Positions 1 to 9,389 of a DNA stretch of 43,229 nt are shown one piece after another. Position 1 is the stretch's first letter, and each line of letters opens with the position of its first letter. Origin of the DNA: JANXSD01 sp038206385 (GTDB taxonomy: Bacteria; Bacteroidota; Bacteroidia; AKYH767-A; OLB10); the NCBI GenBank assembly GCA_038206385.1, contig JBBRAW010000019.1, positions 1 to 43,229 on the forward strand. The letters run 5' to 3'. The position numbers were made by a program, and so were the translations under genes. The notes under the pieces are model-generated. The model saw only the letters and a program-made list of their open reading frames with translations. It had not been told where the DNA came from and did no database searches.

Positions 1-954
1 AGAAACGAAATATACATTACTAGAAAATTGCTTGAAAGTAATTTTCATCGCATGACAACTATTCCTGCTCAGCAAATATTAGAAACAGGAATAGTAAAAA
101 TATTACCTGAACTTTCAGGAAAATATTATTTTAATTTTCGAGGGCGAAAGGCATTAACAACGATCAGCTATAACCGCATTTGTGCTTTTGTTGCAGCGAA
201 AACGAATCGAGTAATAAAACTTTTGAGTAGGAAAGATGTCCCGGTATTTTCCTATGAAATGAATGATAGTTTATCACAACTTTTTCCTTATTCAACAATC
301 CGACAAATAGTAACATCACTTCAGCCTCCAACTGTAAAAAGTATGTGGCAGGGTTATCATACAAAATTTTATTCGGCGAATGGTGAAGTGAATTATAGTC
401 CGAGATTTTTAAGAATTTTAGCGATCATAAAAAGTATTGAGCTTGAGTTAAATTCAGTGATCGATCTTGCAGGTAATGAAGGATACCTTTGTTTCCTATT
501 AAAAAAAAATACAGCGATTAAAAAATTTACGCTAGTAGATTACGATGAAAATGCAGTTGATGTTGCTTATCAAACAGCTAAGCAAAATAGTTTCGTCGAT
601 GTAAATACAGTTTTGATGAACATGATGTTTACTCCTGATATTACCGGCACTGCAAAAAGATTAAAGTCCGACTTAGCAATTGCATTGGCTGTAACGCATC
701 ATTTAATTCTTACCACTCAATATTCATTGTCTGCTATTTTTGAAAGACTAAAAATATTTTCGAATAAATACGTGATCATAGAATTTATGCCATTAGGATT
801 GTGGGCTATAGGAGAAAAAAACTTTCCAGCAATTCCAGAATGGTACACAGAAACATGGTTTAAAAATGAATTTGAAAAATATTTTAATTTAATCCTTCAT
901 GAAAAACTGGAGGATAACAGAATAGTGTTTTTGGGAGAAATTATTTCTAATTGA
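1..954 (+). CDS. SAM-dependent methyltransferase, 5' end outside window
   Basis: The reading frame is open from the first base, so the true start lies upstream and the N-terminus is missing. A TTG at 28 is available as a start but is weak evidence. The centre carries a class I methyltransferase signature: a motif I-like VIDLAGNEGYL, the acidic strand end LVDYDENAV about 25 residues on, and a later ALAVTHHLIL strand. These form the Rossmann-like SAM pocket. The N-terminal third matches nothing I can name. The stop sits 5 bases before the ATG of the acyltransferase at 960, and a glycosyltransferase follows, so the gene probably modifies a sugar or lipid precursor in surface-polysaccharide assembly (inferred from context). 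The fold is fairly certain; the substrate is unknown. Confidence 0.7.
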   Translation, partial: RNEIYITRKLLESNFHRMTTIPAQQILETGIVKILPELSGKYYFNFRGRKALTTISYNRICAFVAAKTNRVIKLLSRKDVPVFSYEMNDSLSQLFPYSTIRQIVTSLQPPTVKSMWQGYHTKFYSANGEVNYSPRFLRILAIIKSIELELNSVIDLAGNEGYLCFLLKKNTAIKKFTLVDYDENAVDVAYQTAKQNSFVDVNTVLMNMMFTPDITGTAKRLKSDLAIALAVTHHLILTTQYSLSAIFERLKIFSNKYVIIEFMPLGLWAIGEKNFPAIPEWYTETWFKNEFEKYFNLILHEKLEDNRIVFLGEIISN

Positions 955-959
955 TCGAA

Positions 960-1625
960 ATGGGAATCGTTAACAAAATATTTAGTCGGATAGCAAAGTT
1001 GCTCTTACGAAACGATCCTGAATTTCAACGGATGCAACAATTAGTTGCGCAGCTCGATAACGTATTTCAAAAGAGTACACTTGCTTCAACAGCGCTTTTG
1101 TACCCTCCGTATCGAATTGATGAATGTAGTATTAATGCCTATAGTTATGTTGCTGAGAATTCTAAACTTTCGATGGTAACAATTGGAAAATTTTGTTCAA
1201 TAGGACCGAATCTTTTGGCTGGATACGGCATTCATCCATCTCATGGTATTAGTACTTCGCCAATGTTTTATTCAACGTTAAAACAGAATGGAGTTTCAAT
1301 TTCCCCAAAAAATAAAATTGAAGAACGCAAACCCATCATCATCGGAAATGATGTTTTTATTGGTGCGAACGTAACGATATTAGATGGAATTAATATTGCG
1401 GATGGAGCAGTTATCGGCGCTGGTACAATTGTATCCAAAGATGTTCCTCCTTATGCAATAGTAGTTGGTTGTCCTATGCAAATTATTAAATACCGATTCA
1501 CAGAAGAGCAAATAAATAAGCTTCTCCAAATAAAATGGTGGGATTTTGAAAAGGAGAAACTACCAGAACTAGAAAAATATTTTTTTAATATTGACGAATT
1601 TATCGCTGCAAATGGCCATGATTAA
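960..1625 (+). CDS. Left-handed beta-helix (hexapeptide) acyltransferase, CatB/XAT-like
   Basis: The C-terminal half has the hexapeptide-repeat pattern of trimeric left-handed beta-helix acetyltransferases (IIIGNDVFIGANVTIL, then DGAVIGAGTIVSKDVPPYAIVVG) followed by the TEEQINKLLQIKWWDF tail seen in the xenobiotic/CatB-type branch. In this family a His in the loop serves as base and acetyl-CoA is the donor; the GIHPSHGIS stretch supplies candidate His residues. ATG at 960 was preferred over the TTG at 951, which would overlap the upstream methyltransferase stop by 4 bases. The gene ends inside the following glycosyltransferase, so the three genes are probably cotranscribed. It likely O- or N-acetylates a sugar of a surface polysaccharide; the exact substrate cannot be read. 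Confidence 0.8.
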   Translation: MGIVNKIFSRIAKLLLRNDPEFQRMQQLVAQLDNVFQKSTLASTALLYPPYRIDECSINAYSYVAENSKLSMVTIGKFCSIGPNLLAGYGIHPSHGISTSPMFYSTLKQNGVSISPKNKIEERKPIIIGNDVFIGANVTILDGINIADGAVIGAGTIVSKDVPPYAIVVGCPMQIIKYRFTEEQINKLLQIKWWDFEKEKLPELEKYFFNIDEFIAANGHD

Positions 1626-2406
1626 AATTTCTATCATCACAATCAATTTCAACAATGCAGAAGGCTTGCAACGCACCTTAAAGAGCGTAGTGAATCAACG
1701 ATTTTTAGCTTATGAATTTGTGATTATTGATGGAGGTTCAACTGATGGAAGCGTCGATATTATCCAACAGAATACGAGTAAAATAAATTTTTGGGTAAGT
1801 GAACCTGATAAAGGAATTTACAATGCTATGAACAAAGGTATTCGTCAGGCAAAAGGCGAGTATCTTTTATTTTTAAATAGTGGGGATGAGTTGTTCGACT
1901 CAGAAAGTCTTTTCAATGTAGCGGAGCAAATACATAATGAGGAAATTATTTATACTGACATCGTAATTTCAAATCAACAGTCATCGTTTAAGAGGCAATA
2001 TCCTGACAAACTTTCTTTCAGTCAATTATTATTTGACTCTTTGCCGCATCATCAAGCAACCTTCATTCACAAAGATCTCTTCGAGCAATTTGGGTTTTAT
2101 GATGAAAGTTATAAAATTTGTTCTGATTGGGCGTTTTTCATAAATGCAATATGCAAACACAATGTTTCTTATAAGCATTTGCATTTAACACTTTCCATTT
2201 ATCATTTAGATGGTATCAGTTCATCAAAAAAGTATGAGGAATTAATTCAGAAAGAGAGGCGTGCAATTTTAGAGCGCGATTTTCCAATGTATGTGAGTGT
2301 ATATGATGAGCTTCTTGCTTCGCGTTTACTGATGGAACATGTTCAAGCATCACGACTATTAAAGCTTGCGAGGAGATTTGGTTTTTTAAAGCATCTCTTG
2401 AAATAA
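1618..2406 (+). CDS. Family 2 glycosyltransferase
   Basis: This is a short GT-A fold glycosyltransferase of about 262 residues. It opens with the usual KISIITINFNN strand, followed by IIDGGSTDGSVDII (nucleotide-sugar binding), GIYNAMNKGI, and the metal-binding acidic site in LFLNSGDEL. The stretch from about residue 135 onward (LPHHQATFIHKDLFEQFGFYDE) matches the acceptor-side pattern of WcaA/WcaE-type enzymes. I chose ATG 1618 because it begins the conserved first strand; ATG 1612 adds two residues. It overlaps the acyltransferase by 8 bases. The enzyme would be cytoplasmic, transferring one sugar from an NDP-sugar during polysaccharide or glycan assembly. It converges with the permease gene at 2438. 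Confidence 0.88.
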   Translation: MIKISIITINFNNAEGLQRTLKSVVNQRFLAYEFVIIDGGSTDGSVDIIQQNTSKINFWVSEPDKGIYNAMNKGIRQAKGEYLLFLNSGDELFDSESLFNVAEQIHNEEIIYTDIVISNQQSSFKRQYPDKLSFSQLLFDSLPHHQATFIHKDLFEQFGFYDESYKICSDWAFFINAICKHNVSYKHLHLTLSIYHLDGISSSKKYEELIQKERRAILERDFPMYVSVYDELLASRLLMEHVQASRLLKLARRFGFLKHLLK

Positions 2407-2437
2407 AAAAATTATTGCATCACAACAGAGAAATTAT

Positions 2438-3340
2438 TTATCCTTTCGTTGTAGCAATTTTCTTTTGGCTAATCGTTAGATAAACACCAAAAAATATTAG
2501 TACTGCAGCTATAAGATGAATGGAATTGGGAGAATCTTTTCCTAATAGCATTGCAAATCCAGCAGCTAATAATGGTTGCAAATAAATATAAACAGAAACC
2601 GTTCCTGCACTAAGTTCACGAAGCGCAAGTGTATTAAAAAGATACGCTAGAAAGGTAGTGCCAATAACAACAAATATTGTTGCCATCCATGTTGTTTGAG
2701 AGAAAGTATTCCACTCAATCTCTGTAAATTGTTTCCATCCAAAAGGTAAAACGAGAATAGCTCCTATACAAAATACCACTTGCATTATTGTTAATGGATG
2801 ATATTTCTTCATCAATGGTTTTACCAAAACAATATATATAGCAAATGATAAAGAGTTGATGAGAATATAAAGATCACCTAATAAAGAGCTGGTTCCTGTA
2901 TTGGAATATTTATGTCCGAAGAGTATTAATAATACTGCACCACTTAATCCACAAATGATTCCAACAATTCTTTTTGCATTGATGATTTCCGATAAAAATA
3001 ATGCAGATAATATCATAACAAAAATAGGATTCGTTACCATCATTAATCCTGAATCTATGGGACTTGTAAGTGATAATCCTTTAAAAAACAATAATTGATT
3101 GATTGTTACACCGAAGAGTGCACAAAAAAATAATCGTAGTCGATCTGTTTTAGCAATTTTTTCAGTGATAAATAATTTTGTTGTTAACACAAAAAGTATT
3201 GCAGCTACCCAAACACGAATTACAATAAATCCCATCGGTTGAATAAATTTTGGCATCACTAATTTTGCAATCGAATAATTTGCACCATATAAAATATTAG
3301 CTGCCAACACTGCAATATGTGCCTTAAAATTACGACTCAT
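2438..3340 (-). CDS. EamA/DMT-family transporter
   Basis: A 300-residue polytopic membrane protein with about ten hydrophobic segments arranged as two similar halves, as in the drug/metabolite transporter superfamily. Recognisable EamA features are the N-terminal AANILYGANYSIAKLVM segment, the end of the first half at LFLSEIINAKRIVGIICGLSGAVLLI, and the second-half counterpart near LQPLLAAGFAMLLGKDSPNSIHLIAAVLIFFGVYL. Members export amino acids, nucleobases or other small metabolites, but substrate cannot be predicted from sequence. Its start codon overlaps the stop of the upstream ArsC-like gene (ATGA), so the two are almost certainly translated from one message. Nothing in the context identifies a substrate. 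Confidence 0.87.
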   Translation of the reverse strand: MSRNFKAHIAVLAANILYGANYSIAKLVMPKFIQPMGFIVIRVWVAAILFVLTTKLFITEKIAKTDRLRLFFCALFGVTINQLLFFKGLSLTSPIDSGLMMVTNPIFVMILSALFLSEIINAKRIVGIICGLSGAVLLILFGHKYSNTGTSSLLGDLYILINSLSFAIYIVLVKPLMKKYHPLTIMQVVFCIGAILVLPFGWKQFTEIEWNTFSQTTWMATIFVVIGTTFLAYLFNTLALRELSAGTVSVYIYLQPLLAAGFAMLLGKDSPNSIHLIAAVLIFFGVYLTISQKKIATTKG

Positions 3341-3687
3341 GCAAATGCAGCTTTCGCTCCTTCAACAGCTTTTGCGGAATTGCCAATAAAAATTTTGCCA
3401 TCAACAATCATTACAGGGCGTTTGAGAAAAGTGTATTCTACTAAAATATATTTCCGATAATCTTCTTCAGTAAGTGGCTGATCGTTTAATCCGAAAACTT
3501 TAAATTTCTTGGATGCCTTACTAAATAAATTTTCATAATTACCTGTCAGTTTTCTCATCTCTTCAAGTTGATCAGCAGTGATGGGATTCTTTTTGATATC
3601 CTGTAAAATCACATCTTCGCCAGGATTAATTTCTTTAATAATCCTTTGGCAAGTATCACAGGAAGAAAGATGATAAATTTTTTTCAT
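3337..3687 (-). CDS. ArsC/Spx-family thioredoxin-fold protein
   Basis: A 116-residue protein of the ArsC/YffB family. The start is placed at the Met before KKIYHLSSCDTC, which gives the usual family N-terminus; an upstream in-frame start at 3711 would add eight atypical residues. Cys10 is the family catalytic position, and Cys13 makes a CxxC. The C-terminal FLKRPVMIVDGKIFIGNSAKAVEG matches the conserved RP-i-DG-i-iG block. Related proteins are glutaredoxin-linked arsenate reductases, but many small Bacteroidota members have no shown arsenate activity and the ATGA-coupled neighbour is a DMT permease, not an arsenite pump. A redox or Spx-like role is equally possible. Confidence 0.82.
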   Translation of the reverse strand: MKKIYHLSSCDTCQRIIKEINPGEDVILQDIKKNPITADQLEEMRKLTGNYENLFSKASKKFKVFGLNDQPLTEEDYRKYILVEYTFLKRPVMIVDGKIFIGNSAKAVEGAKAAFA

Positions 3688-3752
3688 AGTAATTAAAGAA
3701 ATTTTACGCAACGATTTTTGGCACTACACGCTATGTAATTCGGGAACTTATT

Positions 3753-4709
3753 TTAAAATATTTTTTGCACCACTCGTTTACAGGTATTTGAATTTCCCAT
3801 AGTGTAAAAATGTAAACAGGAAACTTTTGCTTTATGTAATTCTTTACATTGTTCGATGGCCCATTCAATTCCTACTTCTTTTACTTTGTCAGGAGTATCA
3901 GCTTTTTCTGCAGCTTCTGCAAGCTCATCTGGAATATCAATGTGGAACATACTTGGTAGAACTGTCAACTGTTTTTTAGTTGTAAGTACTTTTATTCCTG
4001 GAATAATAGGAACATTAATTCCAGCTTCTCTACAATGATCAACGAAAGCAAAATATTTAGAGTTGTCAAAAAACATTTGAGTTACGATATACTCGGCACC
4101 CATTTCAACTTTCATTTTCAAATATTTCAAATCCGTTTTCATGTTCGGTGCTTCGAAATGTTTTTCGGGATATCCAGAAACGCCAATACAGAAATTTGTA
4201 GGTTCTGCATCTAGGAGTTCATCATCTAAAAATATTCCTTTGTTCATGTTCACAGCTTGATTGATAAGATCAGTTGCGTATGCATTGCCATTAGGTTCAG
4301 GGACAAAACTTCCTTCTGTTTTTATAGAGTCGCCTCTTAGCAAAAGCACATTGTCAATTCCGAGAAACGAAAGATCAATCAAAGCATTTTCAGTTTCATC
4401 TTTAGAGAATCCTCCACAAATGATATGAGGCACTGCATCAATTTTATATTTATTCATGATTGCCGCACAGATACCAACCGTTCCAGGGCGTTTTCTTACT
4501 GATTTCTTTTCAAGGAAACCTCCTGGTCTAGTTTTATAAACATATTCTTCGCGGTGATACGTAACATCGATAAATCGAGGATTAAACTCTAACAACGGAT
4601 CAATAGCATCATAAATAGCATTCATACTTCTACCTTTTAAAGGAGGAAGGATCTCAATCGAAAAGAGCGTTTTATTATCTGCATTCTTTAGGTGTTCGGT
4701 AACTTTCAT
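3753..4709 (-). CDS. metF: Methylenetetrahydrofolate reductase (NAD(P)H)
   Basis: A 318-residue TIM-barrel flavoprotein that reduces 5,10-methylene-THF to 5-methyl-THF, the methyl donor for methionine synthesis, in the cytoplasm. Family marks are the FSIEILPP motif with the presumed catalytic Glu19 (counterpart of FEFFPP), DVTYHREE, PHIICGGFSKDE (counterpart of the HLTC region), NVLLLRGD, YIVTQMFFDN and VPIIPGIKVLTT. Length is typical of the bacterial enzyme without the eukaryotic regulatory domain. It is preceded by a 223-base spacer holding the terminator of the upstream operon, so it should have its own promoter. I looked for a SAM-type riboswitch in that spacer and saw none. Confidence 0.95.
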   Translation of the reverse strand: MKVTEHLKNADNKTLFSIEILPPLKGRSMNAIYDAIDPLLEFNPRFIDVTYHREEYVYKTRPGGFLEKKSVRKRPGTVGICAAIMNKYKIDAVPHIICGGFSKDETENALIDLSFLGIDNVLLLRGDSIKTEGSFVPEPNGNAYATDLINQAVNMNKGIFLDDELLDAEPTNFCIGVSGYPEKHFEAPNMKTDLKYLKMKVEMGAEYIVTQMFFDNSKYFAFVDHCREAGINVPIIPGIKVLTTKKQLTVLPSMFHIDIPDELAEAAEKADTPDKVKEVGIEWAIEQCKELHKAKVSCLHFYTMGNSNTCKRVVQKIF

Positions 4710-4871
4710 AGGTCGGTAATAATAAGCATTTGAATCCCTTTAAACGTTTTACAAATAAAAGAGTTATACTAAATCATATTGCTTATAACAATAGTTTTTG
4801 TACGATGCTGCAAAATTGCATACAATCTAGGAGAAAATGCAATCAAGATGATATAATTTCTAAACTTGATA

Positions 4872-4906
4872 TAAAAAGCAAACGCTCTACATTTCTGCAG
4901 AGCGTT
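4872..4906 (-). terminator. Rho-independent terminator after the T9SS adhesin gene
   Basis: On the minus strand an 8-bp perfect stem (AACGCTCT paired with AGAGCGTT, at 4899-4906 and 4881-4888, 10-base loop) is followed by a T-rich tract (TTGCTTTTTAT). It starts 27 bases past the stop of the 4933-8214 gene and so should end the sigma-factor operon. The rest of the 4710-4932 spacer contains a weak 68-codon plus-strand frame that I do not regard as a gene. Confidence 0.75.
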
Positions 4907-4932
4907 ATGCCAAATAGGGGACTCGGGAATTC

Positions 4933-7900
4933 TTAGCGTGTAATGGTTATTACACCTGATTTTGGATCTTTTCCTTCTTGATTAAGATTGATGATAAAGT
5001 AATAAGTTCCTTCTGGAAGATCTTTACCTTCAAATCTTGTATTGCTATTGGTGTTACTATAATTATCTTTTGAGAATACTTCTTTACCCCAACGATTGAA
5101 TATCTGAACGTTGTTGTTTGGATATTGCTCAATATTTGTGATTTTGAAATAATCATTTTTACCATCACCATTTGGTGAAACCACATTGTAAAAATCGATA
5201 TCGCAATAAGTAGGCTGTGAAGATTCTCCGTTTATACAAGGAGCACTACCTAATGCACGAGCAATTAAATTTGCAGTACTACTAGTTCCATGTGATTCTG
5301 CAGCACCAGATGCGCCATTTGCCGCAACCCATGTTGTTCCACCATCTTCACTGATTTCATAACTTACTGCTCCTGGTATTCCTTTCCATGTATAAACGAA
5401 AGTATAACTTGTTGAACCGCCTGGAGTAGCTGGACCGCAAACTAAAACTGGAGCAACTGGATAACTATTTTTAGCAACAGAAGCGGTATCTCTTGAAGTA
5501 CAACCATTTTTTGTTACTAATACATTGTATACACCAGCAACTGAAGTTGAAATTGTTTGTGTTGTTTCACCATTCGACCATAAGTAAGAATCGGCAGTTG
5601 ATGCAACAGTTAAACTTGCTGATCCACCAGTACAGATGATTGTATCAGCTACTGAAAATACAACTGCATTATTTATTGTTAATGTCATATTTGCTGAACT
5701 ACTACATCCTGGAGGAACTGTAACGTCAACACTATAATTATCAGCAACTGTAGGAGTATACTGATTTGAAGTAGCTCCTGTTATAGCAGTACCATTTTGA
5801 TTCCATTGGTATGATGCTCCTGAAACAGAGGTAACTGATAATTGAGGAATTGGATCGTAATTACAAATAGTAACATTGCTTAATGAAACATTTGGCTTAG
5901 CAACTGTTGTGAGTGTCATTGAACCTGTTGCAGCACAAGATCCAGTACCTACACTTACAGAATATGTTCCTGCAGTAGTTGGAGTATAAAACTGATTCGT
6001 TGCTCCTACAATTGGTGCACCATTTAAAGACCATTGCGTTGCATTTGTAGCTGCTGCTGGACCTGCATCAAGTTGTGAAGCTGTTGCGCCAACACAAATT
6101 GTTTCGTTTGAAAGTACATTAACAGGAATGGTATTAAATGTATTTAACATAATATCAAAACTTGCTTGACAAATACCACCTGTTGTTACAAGTACACTAT
6201 ACGTTCCACTAGTTGTGGAATTAGGCGTTAACGTTGATAATGTATCATTTGGTAATGGAAGTCCATTAAAATACCATTGGTATTGTGAACCAGTATTTCC
6301 AGCATCAAATGTTGGTGCAGGATCATTGATACACTGAATAATATCAGCACCTAAATTATCAGTAGGAGCAGCGAACAAATTCATTACGATTGTATCACGA
6401 CCTGAACATGTTGGTCCGTTGTTAACTTGTACAGTGTAAACACTACTAGTTGTTACAGGTAACTGTTGACTTGTTTGACCAGCAATCACAGTACTTCCAT
6501 CATACCAAGTATATTGTAATCCTGGTATACTTGCTGAAATAGTTATGGGTGTAGTTCCAATACATAAATTTTGATCGGGACCAAGGCTTACATTAATTTT
6601 ATTGTTAACGTAAAGAATCGCGAGGGTATCACCTGTGGTTATATCTCTTCCGCAATTATCCGAAAGGGTATTTCCATCTGTAAATGCACCACCTACAGTG
6701 ATGTAAAATGGACCAGTTCCACTTGTATTAGATGCCATATTAATTAATACAGTATTTGTTTTTAAGTTATTCGTACTGCAATAGCCATAAGCACTTGCCG
6801 CAGGAAACACTGTTCCTGTTGCATCTGTAATAAGAAAATCAGAACCATCAGCGGCTACGGATGAACAATAAATGCTATCAGATAAATTCAGTGTAATATT
6901 ATTGAACACGCATCCGATCGAATCAATTTGAGGTGTAAGTTTCGCGATAACTGTTGTATCAACATATAGATAAACAGTATCTTGAGAGTCAATTAATTCG
7001 AATCCACACTCCCCTAAGAAAGTATTTCCATCAAATCCTTTTTTCGACCATAACCTTGTAACACCAGCTGAAAGTGGATTCAAGAAAGTAATGACTAATG
7101 AATCGGTATAGCCATTAGCACAAGTTAATGGAGTAACTGCTATAACTGGGTTTGGAGTTCCATAAGGAGCAAGAGTACGGAAATCAGAAGGGATTGCCGA
7201 TGCACACTGAATAGGATATAAAGTGTCTAAAGGAAGAATAATCGTTCGATCGTTACAGTTGACTGGTAGATATCCACCAGAAACTCCAGCAACGGTACTT
7301 CCACCAACCGTTCCTGGAGAGAAACCAGGTTGAATCAACCTACATTGGGCAGTAATTTTTATCTGAATATCACGAACTACTTCACCTACCTGAATGCCAT
7401 TTCTAAAATCTTGAACTTTTAATGCAATAACAGCAACTTGCTGTGCCAATGGGGTGAATTGCATAGTTCCCGTTTGAGGGTCAATAACAATTGGTGTAAT
7501 TGAAGAGAAAGGATATATCCCAGAATAAAGTGCGCCGTTAACAGCTAATGGATCACCAGAAATAATTGGTAAATAAGTAACATCCGTAAATGGAGTAGGG
7601 CATGGGTTACCTTCTTGCGCATTTATTAAAGAAAAAACAAGTGAATCGCCATTAGGGTCAGAAGCTTGTTGAACGTAATTAAAGAAATTACCAACACAAA
7701 AACGAGTATAAGCAGGGTTGCTAAAAATAGGGGATGAGTTTGTAGGCGCATCTAAGTTATTAAGCAACGCATGCGTAGTAAGGGAATTAGGATTTAAAGT
7801 TGTAATAGCCGAATTTCTTGCACTTGACGACCAAAAGAAATACCAATCAGTTGTTTGAGCAGGTAAATCAACAATACCCTCAAAACGATAAATTTCGATA

Positions 7901-8214
7901 TCACCTACATTACCTGCACATGTTGCTAGTGCAACAACGCAAGGAGATGATCCAACGGTATCAACCGAAACTTGATTTACAGGGAATGTACCATTAAGTC
8001 CAAGTAATGCCGATTGATAACAAACGTCATAAGTTGAATTAACAGGAATTCCTAAACAGTCACGATAGATCGCAACTTTTACTAAAAACTGAAGTGGAAC
8101 ACCCGTTGGGGCATAGGTGATTTCTGCTCCTGCAAGATGGGATGCAAACGTCTGATCTGGTTTCATTACCAGTACCATTAAGGCCAGAGCGAACAGTGTA
8201 AATAATTTTTTCAT
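4933..8214 (-). CDS. T9SS type B exported Ig-repeat surface protein
   Basis: A 1093-residue secreted protein. An N-terminal signal peptide (MKKLFTLFALALMVLVM ... FASHLAG) is followed by a roughly 500-residue region of unknown fold and then about five Ig-like/PKD-like repeats of roughly 70-85 residues (between about 520 and 960). Each repeat has a 'xxxICxG' beginning and an 'xYxWxxNG..I.GAT....TPT.AGTYSV' core. The last ~90 residues, beginning NVVSPNGDGKNDYF and containing VQIFNRWGKEVF and LPEGTYYFIIN, are the gliding-motility-associated (CHU_C, type B) domain that directs T9SS export. It is probably a cell-surface adhesin. It lies 32 bases downstream of the PKD membrane protein and is the last gene of the sigma-factor operon. 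Confidence 0.92.
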   Translation of the reverse strand: MKKLFTLFALALMVLVMKPDQTFASHLAGAEITYAPTGVPLQFLVKVAIYRDCLGIPVNSTYDVCYQSALLGLNGTFPVNQVSVDTVGSSPCVVALATCAGNVGDIEIYRFEGIVDLPAQTTDWYFFWSSSARNSAITTLNPNSLTTHALLNNLDAPTNSSPIFSNPAYTRFCVGNFFNYVQQASDPNGDSLVFSLINAQEGNPCPTPFTDVTYLPIISGDPLAVNGALYSGIYPFSSITPIVIDPQTGTMQFTPLAQQVAVIALKVQDFRNGIQVGEVVRDIQIKITAQCRLIQPGFSPGTVGGSTVAGVSGGYLPVNCNDRTIILPLDTLYPIQCASAIPSDFRTLAPYGTPNPVIAVTPLTCANGYTDSLVITFLNPLSAGVTRLWSKKGFDGNTFLGECGFELIDSQDTVYLYVDTTVIAKLTPQIDSIGCVFNNITLNLSDSIYCSSVAADGSDFLITDATGTVFPAASAYGYCSTNNLKTNTVLINMASNTSGTGPFYITVGGAFTDGNTLSDNCGRDITTGDTLAILYVNNKINVSLGPDQNLCIGTTPITISASIPGLQYTWYDGSTVIAGQTSQQLPVTTSSVYTVQVNNGPTCSGRDTIVMNLFAAPTDNLGADIIQCINDPAPTFDAGNTGSQYQWYFNGLPLPNDTLSTLTPNSTTSGTYSVLVTTGGICQASFDIMLNTFNTIPVNVLSNETICVGATASQLDAGPAAATNATQWSLNGAPIVGATNQFYTPTTAGTYSVSVGTGSCAATGSMTLTTVAKPNVSLSNVTICNYDPIPQLSVTSVSGASYQWNQNGTAITGATSNQYTPTVADNYSVDVTVPPGCSSSANMTLTINNAVVFSVADTIICTGGSASLTVASTADSYLWSNGETTQTISTSVAGVYNVLVTKNGCTSRDTASVAKNSYPVAPVLVCGPATPGGSTSYTFVYTWKGIPGAVSYEISEDGGTTWVAANGASGAAESHGTSSTANLIARALGSAPCINGESSQPTYCDIDFYNVVSPNGDGKNDYFKITNIEQYPNNNVQIFNRWGKEVFSKDNYSNTNSNTRFEGKDLPEGTYYFIINLNQEGKDPKSGVITITR

Positions 8215-8246
8215 AGCAAATCTTTTAATTTATTTCGGTGGGGTAT

Positions 8247-9383
8247 TTATCTGAATAAGTTGATTGTTCCTTTTTGTTTGTAAGTAACACCTGAAATTGA
8301 TGTGGCAAATATATCATAAAAGTAGGTTCCCGTTTCAGCTAATTGTCCTCGTGAAACTGTACCATCCCAAATAATTTGTTTTCCTTTTCCTGAGAGTACC
8401 ATTCGGCCCGAACGATCGTAGATATGAACATCTACAGAAGTCACTTCAGCACCTCCAATCACAAATTGATCGTTCACGCCATCGCCATTAGGACTAAAAA
8501 CCGAAGGAAGTTGCCCCAATACTTCAACAGTTGCGTTTAATTCACGACCAGAAAGGAGGCATTTAACGGTATAAATTCCAGGTTCATCATAATGATGTGA
8601 AGTACTTGCAACATTATTTATTTCTGTTCCATCACCAAAATTGAAATCAGCTTTTTTACCATTCTGATTCGTAAGTGCAGTAATCGATAATGGCGCAAAT
8701 CCTCCTCTGGTATTTAATATCAATACAGGTTCAACAAGTGCTTCATCACTAATGGCAGGTTTACTAGTTGCGACCTGAGAAATACCTTGCTCTTTCACAT
8801 TTCCTGATGAATTATCAGCATGAACTGCATTAATTGTTGCAGGGGAATGTGTTGGAGTTGAGGTAGCTTTTTTATCATTCTCAATTGTAGATGTAGAAGC
8901 TAAATTTTGTGTTGATTCATCTGTGACATGTGAAGCTACTGATGAAATTTTCTTATCATTCTTTTCTTGATGATCAGTTCCTGCATTTCTTTTCGGAGGT
9001 ATAATAGCCGAAGCTTTATCACTATTTTTTTCAGTAACAGCTTGTTTGTCATAATTAGCTACCGAATGAACGTTTGACTTATTGTCGATAATAGGAACGG
9101 TACTTTGTTGATTGTTGTCCGATTTGATAGGAGATACTATTTCGTTAGAATTTAATTTCCAAATAATTCCTAGTCCTACAATTGCCGACGCTCCAGCAAT
9201 CCATCCAGCAAATGGAGCCAATTTAGCAATAATCGTTTTTAAAATTCCTGTAGAAACAGAGGTGCTACCATCAGCAACAGGGCCAGAAGTAACCAGACGG
9301 GCACTCACTTTCGCCCATACAGAAGGATCAACCTCGGGCTCGAAGTGATCAAATGTATTTTTTAACTGATCTTCTAATTTCAT
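8247..9383 (-). CDS. Single-pass PKD protein with gliding-type C-terminal domain; candidate anti-sigma partner
   Basis: A 378-residue protein with no signal peptide. The N-terminus (LEDQLKNTFDHFEPEVDPSVWAKV) resembles the short cytoplasmic region of proteins encoded next to ECF sigma factors in Bacteroidota. One membrane span follows at about 50-75 (FAGWIAGASAIVGLGIIW), then a Ser/Thr/Lys-rich linker to about 220, a PKD domain (ADFNFGDGTEI ... HHYDEPGIYTV) and a C-terminal gliding-associated domain (SVFSPNGDGVNDQFVI, VHIYDRSGRMV, TGTYFYDIFA). The predicted layout is cytoplasm-membrane-periplasm. It is placed 6 bases after the sigma factor and 32 before the adhesin. A role as anti-sigma or sensor is inferred from topology and position; no classical ZAS or FecR motif is visible. 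Confidence 0.82.
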   Translation of the reverse strand: MKLEDQLKNTFDHFEPEVDPSVWAKVSARLVTSGPVADGSTSVSTGILKTIIAKLAPFAGWIAGASAIVGLGIIWKLNSNEIVSPIKSDNNQQSTVPIIDNKSNVHSVANYDKQAVTEKNSDKASAIIPPKRNAGTDHQEKNDKKISSVASHVTDESTQNLASTSTIENDKKATSTPTHSPATINAVHADNSSGNVKEQGISQVATSKPAISDEALVEPVLILNTRGGFAPLSITALTNQNGKKADFNFGDGTEINNVASTSHHYDEPGIYTVKCLLSGRELNATVEVLGQLPSVFSPNGDGVNDQFVIGGAEVTSVDVHIYDRSGRMVLSGKGKQIIWDGTVSRGQLAETGTYFYDIFATSISGVTYKQKGTINLFR

Positions 9384-9389
9384 GGTAAT

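Noticed and set aside
4710..4880. SAM or cobalamin riboswitch before metF.
   Set aside because: No conserved core or long GC-containing stems could be recognised in the spacer.
4730..4936. A 68-codon plus-strand frame between metF and the adhesin gene.
   Set aside because: It runs through the terminator hairpin and shows no recognisable protein pattern. The region is better explained as terminator plus metF promoter region.
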